A stretch of DNA of 44,501 nucleotides from Mesostigma viride (GCA_009746045.1 RPFO01002237.1:1-44501), one strand, 5' to 3'. Shown: positions 1-8,625, counted from the stretch's first letter. The notes: a model not told the origin generated them from the sequence alone. A program made the numbers and translations.

Positions 1-1530
1 GTCGCCGACAATGCCGTCAGCACCTCTTCCGGTGCCCTCACTCTGGCGTCCGCCGCCGGCACCGTGCAGGTCGAGGATGTCGTGTTCACCGACGCGGCCC
101 TCGCCCCGTCCACCGATGTTGACATCTCCATCACGGCCGGCGCCACCAAGTCCGTCATCCTCGAGAACGTCAAGGTCACCGACAACACCGTCAGCACCAG
201 CGCCAACAGCCTCTCAATCACGTCCGCGGCCGGCACCGTGTCCGTCGAGGATGTCACCTTCACCGACAGCGCCCTCTCCACCGCCAACAATGTCATCTCC
301 CTGGACGCCGCCGTCTCCGTCGACCTCAAGAAGGACCTCGTGCTCACCTCCACCGCCGGTGGCAGTGGCAAGATCACCACCTCGGCCGGCGACCTGCAGC
401 TGACCTCCACGTCCGGCATCATCAAGATCACCGGCGAGCTGCAGGTAGATGGCCCACTCAACAGCGTCACCACCACCGAGACCAACCTCCGCATTGAGGA
501 CAAGACCCTGACCCTCGGAAACGGGGCCACCGACAACACCAAGTCCGACGCCGGCGGTGTCTTCATGGCCGGCAACGCGAGCTACGGCTCCCGTGCCATG
601 ACCTGGCACATGGGTGCGGGCGAGACATCCCAGGACAAGGGCGACAACACCGGTTCGTACTGGCATTTCGAGGGCGGGCAGCTGCTGTTCTCCCGCACCA
701 TCGCCCAGGCCGACCGGTACGCCCCCGGCACCAACGTCCTGCTGTCGACCCTCGCTTCCGGTGCCGATGACACGCGCTGGGAGTTCACCTCTGGCACCAC
801 GTCCGAGGTGGGTGCCAAGGTAGTGACCCTCAACGGTGGCGCGGCCGTCTCCAATGGTGTGCTGAAGGTCAACGATTCCGGAAGCCAGAGCGGGTCGTGC
901 GCGTCGTCGATGCCCACCGGCACCTTCAGCATCATCACCAAGATCACTCCCAAGGCCGACCTTTCCAGCTCCGTCGCCAACGGTCTCGTTCTGCTGTCGT
1001 ACGCGGGTGCCGGCGCCACCACCACCGTCACGGTCACCAACGCCGGTCACGTCACCGTGTCTGACGGCACCGCGAGCGCTGAGAGCACCTATAGCATTCT
1101 GAGCACAGAGTCCTTCACGCTGGCTCTGGTCCGTGACGGCACTTCGACCATGGTGTACTTGAATGGCGCCTCGGTCGCCGTCATTGCCACCTCCGTGGAC
1201 GTCGGCGCCTCCCCCACGCTGACCCTGGGACCGGGCAAGAACCAGGCCGGGTATGCCATCTGGTACGACGATGTCCGCGTGAACGCCGCCGCCATCACCG
1301 CCGCTAACACCCAGCTGTACGGTTGGAAGGAGATGTACGCCGCGGATCAGGTCGTCACGTACGGATTCCGCATCGGCAGCGACGAGAGCATGCAGCTCGT
1401 CAAGGTGCGAGGGTCTGGCTCTCACAGCCGCGCCCTCATGAAGCCGGCCCCGAACACGATCACCTCCAGCAACAGCATGGGCGCCATCGGCACGACCACG
1501 CTGGACGTGGTGTCGGAGTCGCTCAACTAG
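1..1530 (+). CDS. Fibre/adhesin-like repetitive protein, C-terminal part (5' end outside window)
   Basis: The frame is open from base 1 (no start codon in the window) to TAG at 1528-1530. The N-terminal part is built of Ser/Thr/Val/Asp-rich repeats of about 30 residues (FTDxALxxxxDVxxS / GTVxVEDV types), as in trimeric beta-structured fibres. Then comes a conserved segment around window-frame residue 200 (TWHMGAGETSQDKGD), followed by a region with alternating short strands that resembles a concanavalin/laminin-G fold (NGLVLLSYAG, VYLNGASVAV, WYDDVRV) and a C-terminal tail (LYGWKEMYAADQVVTYGFRI). The same modules occur in the minus-strand gene at 10,826-19,073, so the two are paralogues. A virion surface or tail-fibre role is inferred from composition and repeat type. 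There is no signal peptide to judge because the start is missing. Codon use is strongly GC-ending, like the neighbouring genes. Confidence 0.75.
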   Translation, partial: VADNAVSTSSGALTLASAAGTVQVEDVVFTDAALAPSTDVDISITAGATKSVILENVKVTDNTVSTSANSLSITSAAGTVSVEDVTFTDSALSTANNVISLDAAVSVDLKKDLVLTSTAGGSGKITTSAGDLQLTSTSGIIKITGELQVDGPLNSVTTTETNLRIEDKTLTLGNGATDNTKSDAGGVFMAGNASYGSRAMTWHMGAGETSQDKGDNTGSYWHFEGGQLLFSRTIAQADRYAPGTNVLLSTLASGADDTRWEFTSGTTSEVGAKVVTLNGGAAVSNGVLKVNDSGSQSGSCASSMPTGTFSIITKITPKADLSSSVANGLVLLSYAGAGATTTVTVTNAGHVTVSDGTASAESTYSILSTESFTLALVRDGTSTMVYLNGASVAVIATSVDVGASPTLTLGPGKNQAGYAIWYDDVRVNAAAITAANTQLYGWKEMYAADQVVTYGFRIGSDESMQLVKVRGSGSHSRALMKPAPNTITSSNSMGAIGTTTLDVVSESLN

Positions 1531-1673
1531 AGTGTTGGATAGTGTGATGTAGGTTTCTATGTAGCACTCACCCCTTAACACAATGCACTTGTTGGTATGT
1601 TTGCATGTGTGGCTGAATGAATTGTCCGTCGCGCTTATCGTGTAATGATTATGATTTATAATAATAAACCATC

Positions 1674-1747
1674 GTGCTGGTAGCCCAGTTGGTCAGGGCG
1701 TCAACCTTATGAGTTGAAGGTCGCGGGATCGAGACCCGCCCAGCACA
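1674..1747 (+). tRNA. tRNA-Ile (anticodon UAU)
   Basis: A full cloverleaf can be drawn: acceptor stem GTGCTGG/CCAGCAC (7 perfect pairs), D arm GCCC-AGTTGGTCA-GGGC, anticodon arm TCAAC-CTTATGA-GTTGA with anticodon TAT, 5-nt variable loop, T arm GCGGG-ATCGAGA-CCCGC and discriminator A. There is no intron, and CCA is not encoded. The T loop starts with A instead of the usual T. Reads AUA codons. It lies alone between two protein genes, as tRNA genes do in large DNA viruses. Confidence 0.9.
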
Positions 1748-1789
1748 ATTACAAATAATAATGCGTGCAAAATGTTATATGTGCCCGTT

Positions 1790-2299
1790 ATGAAGAAACG
1801 ATCAGGCAGGTGCACGGCCAGGACGACACGCGGCCCTCGGTGCCGATTTAAGCCCTTGTTCGGCTCTCTGTGTGGCGTGCATGCCCGCGCGGTACACGCA
1901 AAGAGGCACCCCATGCGCGCGATCCGAGAAGAAGATCCTCCCATCCATTTCCCCCCCCGATGGCACGATGATGACAGGTACGAAGAGATGATGGCGGCCG
2001 AACGCGTCACGGAACAGATCAACAGCGGATCCAATACCTCCGCATGGAACGACAACGACGCTCGTGAGCTGGCCCGTCAAGCGCCAGAGCTGAAACGTCT
2101 CATCACTGCCGACGAAGAAAGGGCGGGCGAAGAAAGACGACGGAACCAGGCGAACAGAGACCGACTGCTACAACAGCGGCCGGACTTGGAGCACCAGATC
2201 GAGTCGTGGTTCTTGCACAACGATTTCGAGATGAGGAAGAAATACAACGATAAACACAAGCGGATGCTCCTCCGCGAAGGATTCCCCGCCCCCAGGTAG
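1790..2299 (+). CDS. Cys/His-box protein, unknown function
   Basis: Encodes 169 aa. The N-terminus carries the Cys/His box shared by at least seven proteins in the window (here RCTARTTRGPRC then LCGVH: C-x9-C-x9-C-x2-H). Such boxes are usually taken as small zinc-binding modules. The rest is charged and probably helical (ELARQAPELKRLITADEERAGEERRRN), without membrane segments. An upstream in-frame ATG at 1772 exists, but paralogues start only 2-6 residues before the first Cys, so 1790 is preferred. It starts 42 bp after the tRNA and converges on the next gene, with only 3 bp between the stops. The function is not known. Confidence 0.6.
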   Translation: MKKRSGRCTARTTRGPRCRFKPLFGSLCGVHARAVHAKRHPMRAIREEDPPIHFPPRWHDDDRYEEMMAAERVTEQINSGSNTSAWNDNDARELARQAPELKRLITADEERAGEERRRNQANRDRLLQQRPDLEHQIESWFLHNDFEMRKKYNDKHKRMLLREGFPAPR

Positions 2300-2302
2300 A
2301 CC

Positions 2303-2821
2303 TCAGCCACGACGTGGTGGGCGCCGGTGTGTCAAGCGGGCATGCAGTGCGCGGTCCGAGGCTAGATTTGCACTCTCTAGCGCCGCCCTCCTCTCATTAA
2401 GTATCAATAGCGAGTCCTTCAACTCTTGCTCCCTCTCTCTCGCCATACTCTCTGCTTCTAACCTCCTAACTCTCTCAATTGCTGCTTCCATTTCTGCCGA
2501 TAGTCCCAATGGCATACTTTCAAGCAATGCTACAACTTCCCTCGCTCTCCATCGCTCCAATATCTCTCTATCGTCTTGCTCCGTCGGGGGTGTGGGCATG
2601 CGGGCGAGCATGTCGAGAACCGCCGCTTCGTCATCTACGTCATCCGCGCGCATCCTGTGTCTGGTCCTGCCGCGACGAGTGCGGGGGCGAATCGAAGCCA
2701 CTCGGTGCTGTCGGGTGTGGCCGGCGTGTTGCGCGCACGTGTTGGAACGCGAGTCGCTGCACACCCTGCTGCATCTGTTTCCCTTGGCCGTGCTCGACGA
2801 ACACTTTTTCCTCGCAACCAT
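2303..2821 (-). CDS. Cys/His-box protein with RMRADDV and LP-PPT modules
   Basis: Encodes 172 aa. The order is: N-terminal Cys/His box (KCSSSTAKGNRC ... TCAQH), a basic linker ending in HRMRADDVDDEAA, then DMLARMPTPPT, then a charged helical or coiled-coil tail (EMEAAIERVRRLEAESMAREREQEL). The same three modules in the same order occur in the gene at 24,650-25,408, and the MLARLPNPPT module is repeated in the next gene. The basic linker could bind nucleic acid, but this is inference. The sequence upstream of the start is AT-rich (2,822-2,870), consistent with a promoter. Confidence 0.65.
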   Translation of the reverse strand: MVARKKCSSSTAKGNRCSRVCSDSRSNTCAQHAGHTRQHRVASIRPRTRRGRTRHRMRADDVDDEAAVLDMLARMPTPPTEQDDREILERWRAREVVALLESMPLGLSAEMEAAIERVRRLEAESMAREREQELKDSLLILNERRAALESANLASDRALHARLTHRRPPRRG

Positions 2822-2932
2822 GCTTGTTGCTTGTTATAACAACAAACTTAAATTTTTTTAATAGCACCAGGCAGCTAGGATGTAGACCCTGCCTCCTTCT
2901 CGGACACCGGATTATGCGCCATGCATGTGAGT

Positions 2933-3757
2933 TCAAAGGGAGGCTCGATAGCGTGGGCTACGAAATCGTCGTCGGACCTTATCCATATATCCGGGTCCGA
3001 AAAAATCTTCAAGTAGCCTTATTGTCCTATTATCGCGCCTGACTGCAGGCGGAGGGTTCGGCAAGCGGGCCAGCATCGCAAGCACCTCCCTCTCGTGCGC
3101 CTTATCTCTCATCGCTATCTCCGCCTGTGTCGGAGGGTTAGGCAAGCGGGCCAGCATCGCAAGCACCTCCCTCTCGTGCGCCTTATCTCTCATTGCTATC
3201 TCCGCCTGTGTCGGAGGATTCGGCAAGCCGGCCAGCATCGCGATCGTCTTCTTCACTCGCGCTCTCTCTCTCTTGTCTCTCTCCGCCTGCGTTGGAGGAT
3301 TTGGCAAGCGAGCCAGCATCGCGAGCATATTCTTCACTCGCGCTCTCTCGATTTTCTCCTTATCAATCCTCGTGGGAGGGTTAGGCACGCGGGCGAGCCT
3401 TTTGAGGAACGCCTCATTGCTTGCCAATTGTCTAGGCGAGATCCTCGTAACGAAACCATTTGGAGGTTTGGGAGCTTTGGCAATCATGGCCAGTGCCTCT
3501 CGTTCTCGGACCCTCTCTTCGTCAGAATCCCCGGAGTCTGATCCGTACGCCACCTTTGGCCTGGTCATTAGCATGTCGCCTACCCCCCGAAGCCCCTCCT
3601 GCGCCGTCCTGTGCCTCCTCCCGCCTCTTCTGATCGCGCGACGATAACGGGGGCGAGTCGAAGCCATGAGGTGCTGGGAACACGTGGTCGCCCAGTGAGT
3701 GCGCGGTCGTTTGCACGCGGACCCTCTCTCCGTCACAGCGGAACACTTCCTCGACAT
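2933..3757 (-). CDS. Cys/His-box protein with tandem MLARLPNPPT repeats
   Basis: Encodes 274 aa from the ATG at 3757, chosen because it places the Cys/His box (KCSAVTERGSAC ... TCSQH) at residue 4, as in the paralogues. An upstream in-frame ATG at 3850 would add a hydrophobic stretch that overlaps the likely promoter. From about residue 110 it carries five imperfect repeats of about 30 residues with the core MLARLPNPPTQAE followed by a charged helix (RDKAHEREV). Two of them are almost identical at DNA level (3,049-3,110 and 3,110-3,190), implying recent duplication. The C-terminus is basic (FRSPRYRASL). The function is unknown. The regular helix and PPT spacing suggests a protein-binding repeat, which is only an inference. 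Confidence 0.65.
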   Translation of the reverse strand: MSRKCSAVTERGSACKRPRTHWATTCSQHLMASTRPRYRRAIRRGGRRHRTAQEGLRGVGDMLMTRPKVAYGSDSGDSDEERVREREALAMIAKAPKPPNGFVTRISPRQLASNEAFLKRLARVPNPPTRIDKEKIERARVKNMLAMLARLPNPPTQAERDKRERARVKKTIAMLAGLPNPPTQAEIAMRDKAHEREVLAMLARLPNPPTQAEIAMRDKAHEREVLAMLARLPNPPPAVRRDNRTIRLLEDFFGPGYMDKVRRRFRSPRYRASL

Positions 3758-3876
3758 TGTCGGTAGCTGATGTAACGAGAGAATATATATTCGCGTAGGA
3801 GAGGAAAAACAAAATAGGCGCAGGGGTGCGTATAAACGGGCCATAATCATTTCTCACCCAATATCACGAGCATACC
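3758..3876. promoter_or_regulatory. Divergent promoter region
   Basis: A 119-bp gap separates two divergent genes. It contains GAATATATATTC around 3,781-3,792, 24-35 bp from the minus-strand start, and GCGTATAAACGGG plus CATAATCATTTCTC on the plus-strand side. Both are AT-rich islands in a GC-rich surround. The promoter role is inferred from position and base composition. Confidence 0.45.
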
Positions 3877-5100
3877 ATGTCCTCCCGTTCGCCCATCGTC
3901 ATAAAGGACGAAATGGACACGGAGCCGCGGCGACCGACCCTGAGTGGTGCACCTGGTGCGGGATGGTGCGAGGTCGCGGCACTTCCGCGACCCAAACTGG
4001 ACGTCGACCGCAAGACGCTGGCGAGACTCGTGTGCGAGTTCGTGGGGACCTGTCTGGCCCCCTCCTCCCACATGGTGGACTGGCCGTTCGTAAAGACCGG
4101 ACTGTCGCCCGCCTTCGACTCGTTCCTGGATATGAAGGGACACCCCCCTTACGACATGGACGTGCTGGCCGCGGTGGACGCCGGCGGAAAGACCGAAGAG
4201 GCGCGCATGTGGGTGTCGATCCTGTCCGCCAAGGGGGGCATCCTCGCGCGCGTGTCAGCCCCGGCGTACGTCACGGAGGCCCCGAACAACTGGCACTGGC
4301 TGCAAAACGTGGCCATCGTGTCGCCCCTGCCCAGACCCGGTCGCGAGCTCCCGCCCTTTCCCGTCTGGTTCGACGGGGACAAGTACTTTGCCGGGAGGGA
4401 TGCGGCGAACAGCAAGAAGGACATGCGGCAATGGATGGTCAAGTACGCCGCCGAACACGGCCTCTTCACGGATATCACCGACGCGGAGGACGCGTTCCTC
4501 GAGGAGTGTCACGGGTTCCCCGAAATCGAGTTGGCCGATCTCAAGGGACTCCGCCAAGTCCGCTCGCACATCCTCAAGGAGGGCGGGGCGGCGCCCGTGT
4601 GGATGAACACGTGGATAAGGGAGATCAGGGAAAAGATAACGGGCTCCTTCAGCAAGGCGCAAGGGTCCTCCCACAAGTGGAGGCCCAAAGACGACCCTCA
4701 CGCCGACGCGCTCACGGCCAGGCTCGGATGGAGATCGGCCCAGGAGGAAGAGAGCGACATCGGGGCGGACGCGGACCGCCACGACAACGACGGAGAACCA
4801 GCGCTGGACATTAGCAACCTGGCCAGCATGATGCGGCTGTTCCTCACCCACAGCGACCTGGTCGTGCTGAAGCCGGAAGGTTTCGTCCCCCTGTCCGAGT
4901 TTCGCAGGATGTTCTTTGTAGATTTCCTGGGACACAAGTCCACGTTCACCAAGCGCGTGACGTCCGGGCTCGTAGCGGACCTCCTGGGGCCGTACGGCGG
5001 GCAGATCACGGGCAACGTGCGCATGGCCGACGACCCCAGCGGCCGCCGCACAGTGTGGGTCACGGGGGTCAGCAGGAGGGTTGGCATGTGTGCCAAATAA
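3877..5100 (+). CDS. Unknown 407-aa protein, possible winged-helix-like C-terminus
   Basis: An intact 407-aa reading frame from the first ATG of the frame to TAA. The N-terminal 30 residues are polar. The body is mixed alpha/beta (WPFVKTGLSPAFDSFLDM, WFDGDKYFAGRDAANSKKD) with several aromatic motifs. An acidic disordered segment (about residues 285-310, EEESDIGADADRHDNDGE) separates a compact C-terminal domain (VPLSEFRRMFFVDFLGHKS ... GLVADLLGPYGGQI). Its spacing resembles the small winged-helix tails of viral replication proteins, but no catalytic motif of a primase or helicase is visible. There is no membrane segment and no Cys box. I do not recognise a family. Confidence 0.6.
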   Translation: MSSRSPIVIKDEMDTEPRRPTLSGAPGAGWCEVAALPRPKLDVDRKTLARLVCEFVGTCLAPSSHMVDWPFVKTGLSPAFDSFLDMKGHPPYDMDVLAAVDAGGKTEEARMWVSILSAKGGILARVSAPAYVTEAPNNWHWLQNVAIVSPLPRPGRELPPFPVWFDGDKYFAGRDAANSKKDMRQWMVKYAAEHGLFTDITDAEDAFLEECHGFPEIELADLKGLRQVRSHILKEGGAAPVWMNTWIREIREKITGSFSKAQGSSHKWRPKDDPHADALTARLGWRSAQEEESDIGADADRHDNDGEPALDISNLASMMRLFLTHSDLVVLKPEGFVPLSEFRRMFFVDFLGHKSTFTKRVTSGLVADLLGPYGGQITGNVRMADDPSGRRTVWVTGVSRRVGMCAK

Positions 5101-5225
5101 TGCCCCGTCGGAGAGGACATGTGGATTTAGACAGCGTGCGAGAGCGACGGAAGAAGGCGCATTATTGCAACCCAAGTGACGCACATGCGCGTGATTAATT
5201 CTCCTGTGTAATACTAAACAAAAGA

Positions 5226-5561
5226 ATGTATCACTCCACAAGGTCGAGGCTGTTGAAAGCAGGTAAAAAACAGGCAGCTGAAGATGCCAGGTTTAATAAG
5301 ATGATCGCGGACACTGACGCGTTCATAAGAGAATTGGAGGGTGGCGGTGAGCACACTTCATGGAGGGCCTACGCCCCAAAGGACACGAAGTCAAAAAAAA
5401 AAATCTGCGCGCTTAGGTACGATACATACAGGCATCAAAATGGTGCGAGTAAAGCAGACACCGGTGGTGGTGGTCAGCGACCGGGTTACGAGGAGTGGAG
5501 TCCGAAGAATAGTCCCCAATGCCGTCCCCATGGCGCCGTCCGTGCAGACCCCCCCCGATGA
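5226..5561 (+). CDS. Small hypothetical protein, doubtful
   Basis: The ORF encodes 111 aa. Only the first ~60 residues look protein-like (charged, helical: AEDARFNKMIADTDAFIRELE). After an A11 run at 5,392-5,402 the composition becomes poor, and the frame overlaps the better-supported gene starting at 5440. It may be a short gene whose true C-terminus is hidden by a frame change in the A run, or it may not be expressed. An AT-rich sequence (TAATACTAAACAAAAGA) directly precedes the ATG. Confidence 0.3.
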   Translation: MYHSTRSRLLKAGKKQAAEDARFNKMIADTDAFIRELEGGGEHTSWRAYAPKDTKSKKKICALRYDTYRHQNGASKADTGGGGQRPGYEEWSPKNSPQCRPHGAVRADPPR

Positions 5562-6231
5562 CTACCCCATGGCCATTCCCATCCCCATGGCCATCCCCGT
5601 GCCCCCAGCCGCGCCCGTGCGTGTTGCCCCTTCCCGCCAGCGCCTAAGACCCGACGAGCGCATCGCGAGGATAATGGCTTTTGCGAACAGGGCGGGGTGG
5701 AAACCTAGGCCTGCCATGCGCGATCGGCTTCAAATGAAGCACCTGAGGGAGTGGATGGCCACAAAAGGCATGAAACGCGTCCCACCAAAGTGTCCTACAA
5801 GCTGGGCGGCACTGAAGAGGCGTCGTGACAAGAAACAGTGTCTCAAAACGTCTCTGCCGAGGAAACCCAGGAAGAAGCGCCCGGCCAAGCGCAAGACGTG
5901 CATTCAACTGGCGAGGACGTACCCCCCCAGCAACGCCCTGAGGCGCCGATGGAGCAACGGACAGTGTAAACGTGTGCGTTCTTCCATGGTGGATAAGTAC
6001 CGTGCCAGAAACCCCGGCAGTCGGACGATCCCCCACATGTTTCTGCATCAGCTACCCGATAAACGACGGGGACAGTCGTGCAGGAAACTGGGAGAGAAGT
6101 ACCCGCCACCCCGTGAGCTGATGCGCCGATGGGGCCTGGGCCAGTGTAAGGGCGTGCGGGATTCCATGTACAGCCGGTGGAAGGGCGAGAACCCCGACAC
6201 AAGGCCCGACATTATCTGGGGGGCGATGTAA
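5440..6231 (+). CDS. Protein with RW..C repeats and a shared LREWM domain
   Basis: Encodes 263 aa from the ATG at 5440. The longer upstream frame to 5341 lies in the dubious small ORF and is low-complexity. After a Pro-rich linker (PMAIPIPMAIPVP) comes a domain at about residues 70-117 (ERIARIMAFANRAGW ... LREWMATKGMKRVPPK) that is also present in the next gene. Then come two clear copies of a 35-residue repeat, C-x2-L-x8-11-L-x2-RW-x4-C-x6-SM (C154-C176 and C214-C236), and a weaker one at C118-C134. Lys/Arg content is high, which suggests nucleic-acid binding or a virion core location, but this is inference. It is followed after 72 bp by the OTU gene with the same modules. Confidence 0.65.
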   Translation: MVRVKQTPVVVVSDRVTRSGVRRIVPNAVPMAPSVQTPPDDYPMAIPIPMAIPVPPAAPVRVAPSRQRLRPDERIARIMAFANRAGWKPRPAMRDRLQMKHLREWMATKGMKRVPPKCPTSWAALKRRRDKKQCLKTSLPRKPRKKRPAKRKTCIQLARTYPPSNALRRRWSNGQCKRVRSSMVDKYRARNPGSRTIPHMFLHQLPDKRRGQSCRKLGEKYPPPRELMRRWGLGQCKGVRDSMYSRWKGENPDTRPDIIWGAM

Positions 6232-6303
6232 AAAGAGGTGCGATAATGAAGTGCATAAAAAATACGGGCGGGCTAATTTTATCTAGCGTATAGTAAAGCA
6301 TAT

Positions 6304-7782
6304 ATGGATTGCCAGCACCTTTCGCTGGCGACGCTGAAGAAGAGGTGGAAAGCCAACCAGTGCAAACATTACACCATGAAGATGGCGGAGAGGGACGGAA
6401 AGGTAAAGCCGCCAAAGCGAAGACTCGCTCAGGGAGGGGCACCCGCACGGTCGAGGGCCCCAGGGCCGGCGCGCGCGGAGGCCGTCCTAGCATACCCCTT
6501 AACCCCTGTCGAAACAGAAGCGGCGGGGGGGGTACGAGGGCCTGCAGCGCCGGTGCCGGTGGTGGTGCCGGTTCGAGCGCCCGTGCCGGTGGTGATGCCG
6601 GTTCGAGCGCCCGTGCCGGTGGTGGTGCCGGTTCGAGCGCCCGTGCCGGCGGCGGCCCCCGCGAAGGCGCCACGCGCGAAGAAGCCGCGCCCGAAGAAGC
6701 GGTGTGACCAGCTCAAGCCCCGTGCCCTGAAGACCAGGTGGGCCGTCAACGAGTGTATCCCCGAACGAGAAAAGATGATAGCGGAATACGGAGCGGACCA
6801 CCCGCTAGTGCGCATCCCCAAGCGAAGGGCGCCCGCAGACCCCGCCGCGATGGCCGCCAGACTTGCCGAGTACGCAACACGGACCGGGTACGCCGACAAG
6901 CACCAGTCGCCGCCAGCGACTCTCAAGGACCTTCGGGCGTGGATGAAACAGGTCGGGATGGCGCGCATCCCCGCCAAGAAAAATGCGAAGAGGGGCGGTC
7001 CTCCACAAGCCCCTCGCGCCAAGAAGGCGAGGAAGAAGGAGGACGACGCCGTCTCGATGGTGTCGTTCGGCCTCTCCGATGGCGAAAGTGTGCAAGCAGA
7101 GGACATCGCTCCATCTCCGCCCCCGTCTCCCCGCCTGCCCCCGCCCGCCGCAGATTTGCCCCAGGAACAGGACGTTGTCGTAAAGACCAAGGTGCCCTCG
7201 CCGACCGCAATAGTGTACTATCCCGAGATAATGCCCGAGGTGGACGTACGCGTAGTGTTTGACAAGCCTCAATCTAACAAATACGATATCGAGTTCAAAC
7301 GCGGTGTTAAAGGCGATGGCAATTGCTTTTGGTACTCGTTTGTTGTCAGCAGGGCGTTCCAAACGAATACCCCTATCCATCAGGACGACATTCTCGAAAC
7401 TACTGAGCGTTTAAAACGCAGTCTGTCGAGAAAGTTACGGCACTATCTAAAAAACCGGGACAAGTTGGGGATTATGAACGTCGACCGTTTTAATCGTAAA
7501 AATGACGCGCAGTTGCGTGAGGAGATGACAAACATGCTAGACTTGGAACGTAAGGTATGGGCGGATGATAGCATGATGGCTCTATTCGCGTATCACTTCA
7601 AAACGGACATCCACACCTTTACCGCGACTCCCACACGTGACGGGAAATACGTGCTGAGGCACATGTTGCTGCCCGGGGGGGGAGGCAGGATGTCGAGAGG
7701 GCGGAAAGGGAACGCGGGTCGTGGAGGTCGGAAGATGAGCCAGTGTACATATTTTTCCATGGCAACCATTACGAGCCGTTGA
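6304..7782 (+). CDS. OTU-type cysteine protease-like protein, C-terminus broken by frameshift
   Basis: The 492-aa ORF starts with the RW..C repeat (residues 3-26), then a tandem 10-aa Pro repeat RAPVPVVVPV (residues 81-115, encoded by a 30-bp DNA repeat), a second RW..C repeat (134-151), the shared domain (about 179-225, LRAWMKQVGMARIPAK), an acidic Pro-rich linker and an OTU domain from about 325. The OTU Asp-Gly-Asn-Cys motif (GVKGDGNCFWYSF, Cys341) is intact. OTU proteases remove ubiquitin or ubiquitin-like tags using Cys and a C-terminal His. The His motif (FFHGNHYEPL) is present in the DNA at 7,757-7,786, but in another frame. The frame changes at a G8 run (7,675-7,682), and the residues read here after the run (GGRMSRGRKGNAGRGG) are probably spurious. 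One missing G explains it. Confidence 0.7.
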   Translation: MDCQHLSLATLKKRWKANQCKHYTMKMAERDGKVKPPKRRLAQGGAPARSRAPGPARAEAVLAYPLTPVETEAAGGVRGPAAPVPVVVPVRAPVPVVMPVRAPVPVVVPVRAPVPAAAPAKAPRAKKPRPKKRCDQLKPRALKTRWAVNECIPEREKMIAEYGADHPLVRIPKRRAPADPAAMAARLAEYATRTGYADKHQSPPATLKDLRAWMKQVGMARIPAKKNAKRGGPPQAPRAKKARKKEDDAVSMVSFGLSDGESVQAEDIAPSPPPSPRLPPPAADLPQEQDVVVKTKVPSPTAIVYYPEIMPEVDVRVVFDKPQSNKYDIEFKRGVKGDGNCFWYSFVVSRAFQTNTPIHQDDILETTERLKRSLSRKLRHYLKNRDKLGIMNVDRFNRKNDAQLREEMTNMLDLERKVWADDSMMALFAYHFKTDIHTFTATPTRDGKYVLRHMLLPGGGGRMSRGRKGNAGRGGRKMSQCTYFSMATITSR

Positions 7783-7792
7783 TACCTAGATC

Positions 7793-8608
7793 GTGGATAA
7801 CACCCGGTGCCGGTATGGTAGGCGAGCAGCCCCGCGCCAAGGTGGCGACGCCGGTAGCGGACGGGATGGCCGTGCGCAAGGCCCCCCCCCCCACCCGGTG
7901 TCCTTGAATAAAAGGAAAACGTGCAGAGAGCTGGCCAAGGAAAAGGACATAAAGGGACTTTCGAAGAGGTTCAATTCTGGCTTGTGCGAGGGGGGGTACA
8001 CGTTGGCAGAGTACCAGCGCTTTGTTCAGAAACAAAAACTGATCGATCTCCTCAAACGACCTCGAGCCCTCGAGGTTGACATACTCTCCGAAAGCGGAAG
8101 TTCTGAAGCAGACGAGGGCGCTCCACAAGGCCCGGACCCGGACTTCAACCCCGGACCCGGATTGTCGAAGGAGTTCATGGAGGAGAACAGGATGGGCGTG
8201 GATAGACAAGGGCCATACCTGACCTTCGAGTTTAAGGGTAAGGGTAAAAAACCACCAAAGTATACAGACCAGCAATGGAGCTGGTTGCTACATCAGCATA
8301 GGAAATACATGGATGTGTTGGAAGATATCAAGAGAGATATGGCGAAACGACAGGCTGCCTATGAATCTGTGGTGGTGCCAGCCGGGGTGAAGTTAAAGGA
8401 ATATGAAGGCGTCATCACATCGAAGGAAAGATGGCGCAAGAGGAAAGAAGAGGAGAAGAAGAAGAAGAAGAGTGGTCGACCCACAAGGAGCGGTCGACTC
8501 ACTGTAAAAATTGACCAAAACAAGATGACTGAGGAAGACCTCGAGGCCCTCAAGCTCGCTAGGGAGGCAATAGACCAGAGGCACCCGGCCAGGGATAGAA
8601 TATATTAA
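7793..8608 (+). CDS. C-terminal part of the OTU gene (RW..C repeat plus basic tail), separated by frameshift
   Basis: The ORF encodes 271 aa. Its first ~35 residues are probably out of frame. The protein-like part starts after the C11 run at 7,882-7,892 with another copy of the family repeat (KTCRELAKEKDIKGLSKRFNSGLC), then an acidic Pro-rich stretch and a basic, Lys-rich helical tail (KERWRKRKEEEKKKKKSGRP). The frame carrying the OTU His motif runs into this C run and would continue in this frame if one C were added. I therefore read 6,304-8,608 as one gene of about 770 codons with two homopolymer breaks. The alternative is two separate genes, with this one starting inside the first. Confidence 0.5.
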   Translation: MDNTRCRYGRRAAPRQGGDAGSGRDGRAQGPPPHPVSLNKRKTCRELAKEKDIKGLSKRFNSGLCEGGYTLAEYQRFVQKQKLIDLLKRPRALEVDILSESGSSEADEGAPQGPDPDFNPGPGLSKEFMEENRMGVDRQGPYLTFEFKGKGKKPPKYTDQQWSWLLHQHRKYMDVLEDIKRDMAKRQAAYESVVVPAGVKLKEYEGVITSKERWRKRKEEEKKKKKSGRPTRSGRLTVKIDQNKMTEEDLEALKLAREAIDQRHPARDRIY

Positions 8609-8625
8609 ATTATATGTATACTACA

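Noticed and set aside
214-1581. 455-aa minus-strand ORF opposite the fibre gene
   Set aside because: Antisense shadow in GC-rich DNA; Gly/Val/His-rich composition without motifs, and similar shadows lie opposite the other GC-rich genes (for example 17,604-19,001).
7675-7892. Programmed ribosomal frameshifting in the OTU gene
   Set aside because: Two shifts in a row at a G8 and a C11 run would be needed, and many neighbouring genes break in the same way, so a sequencing or decay cause is more likely.
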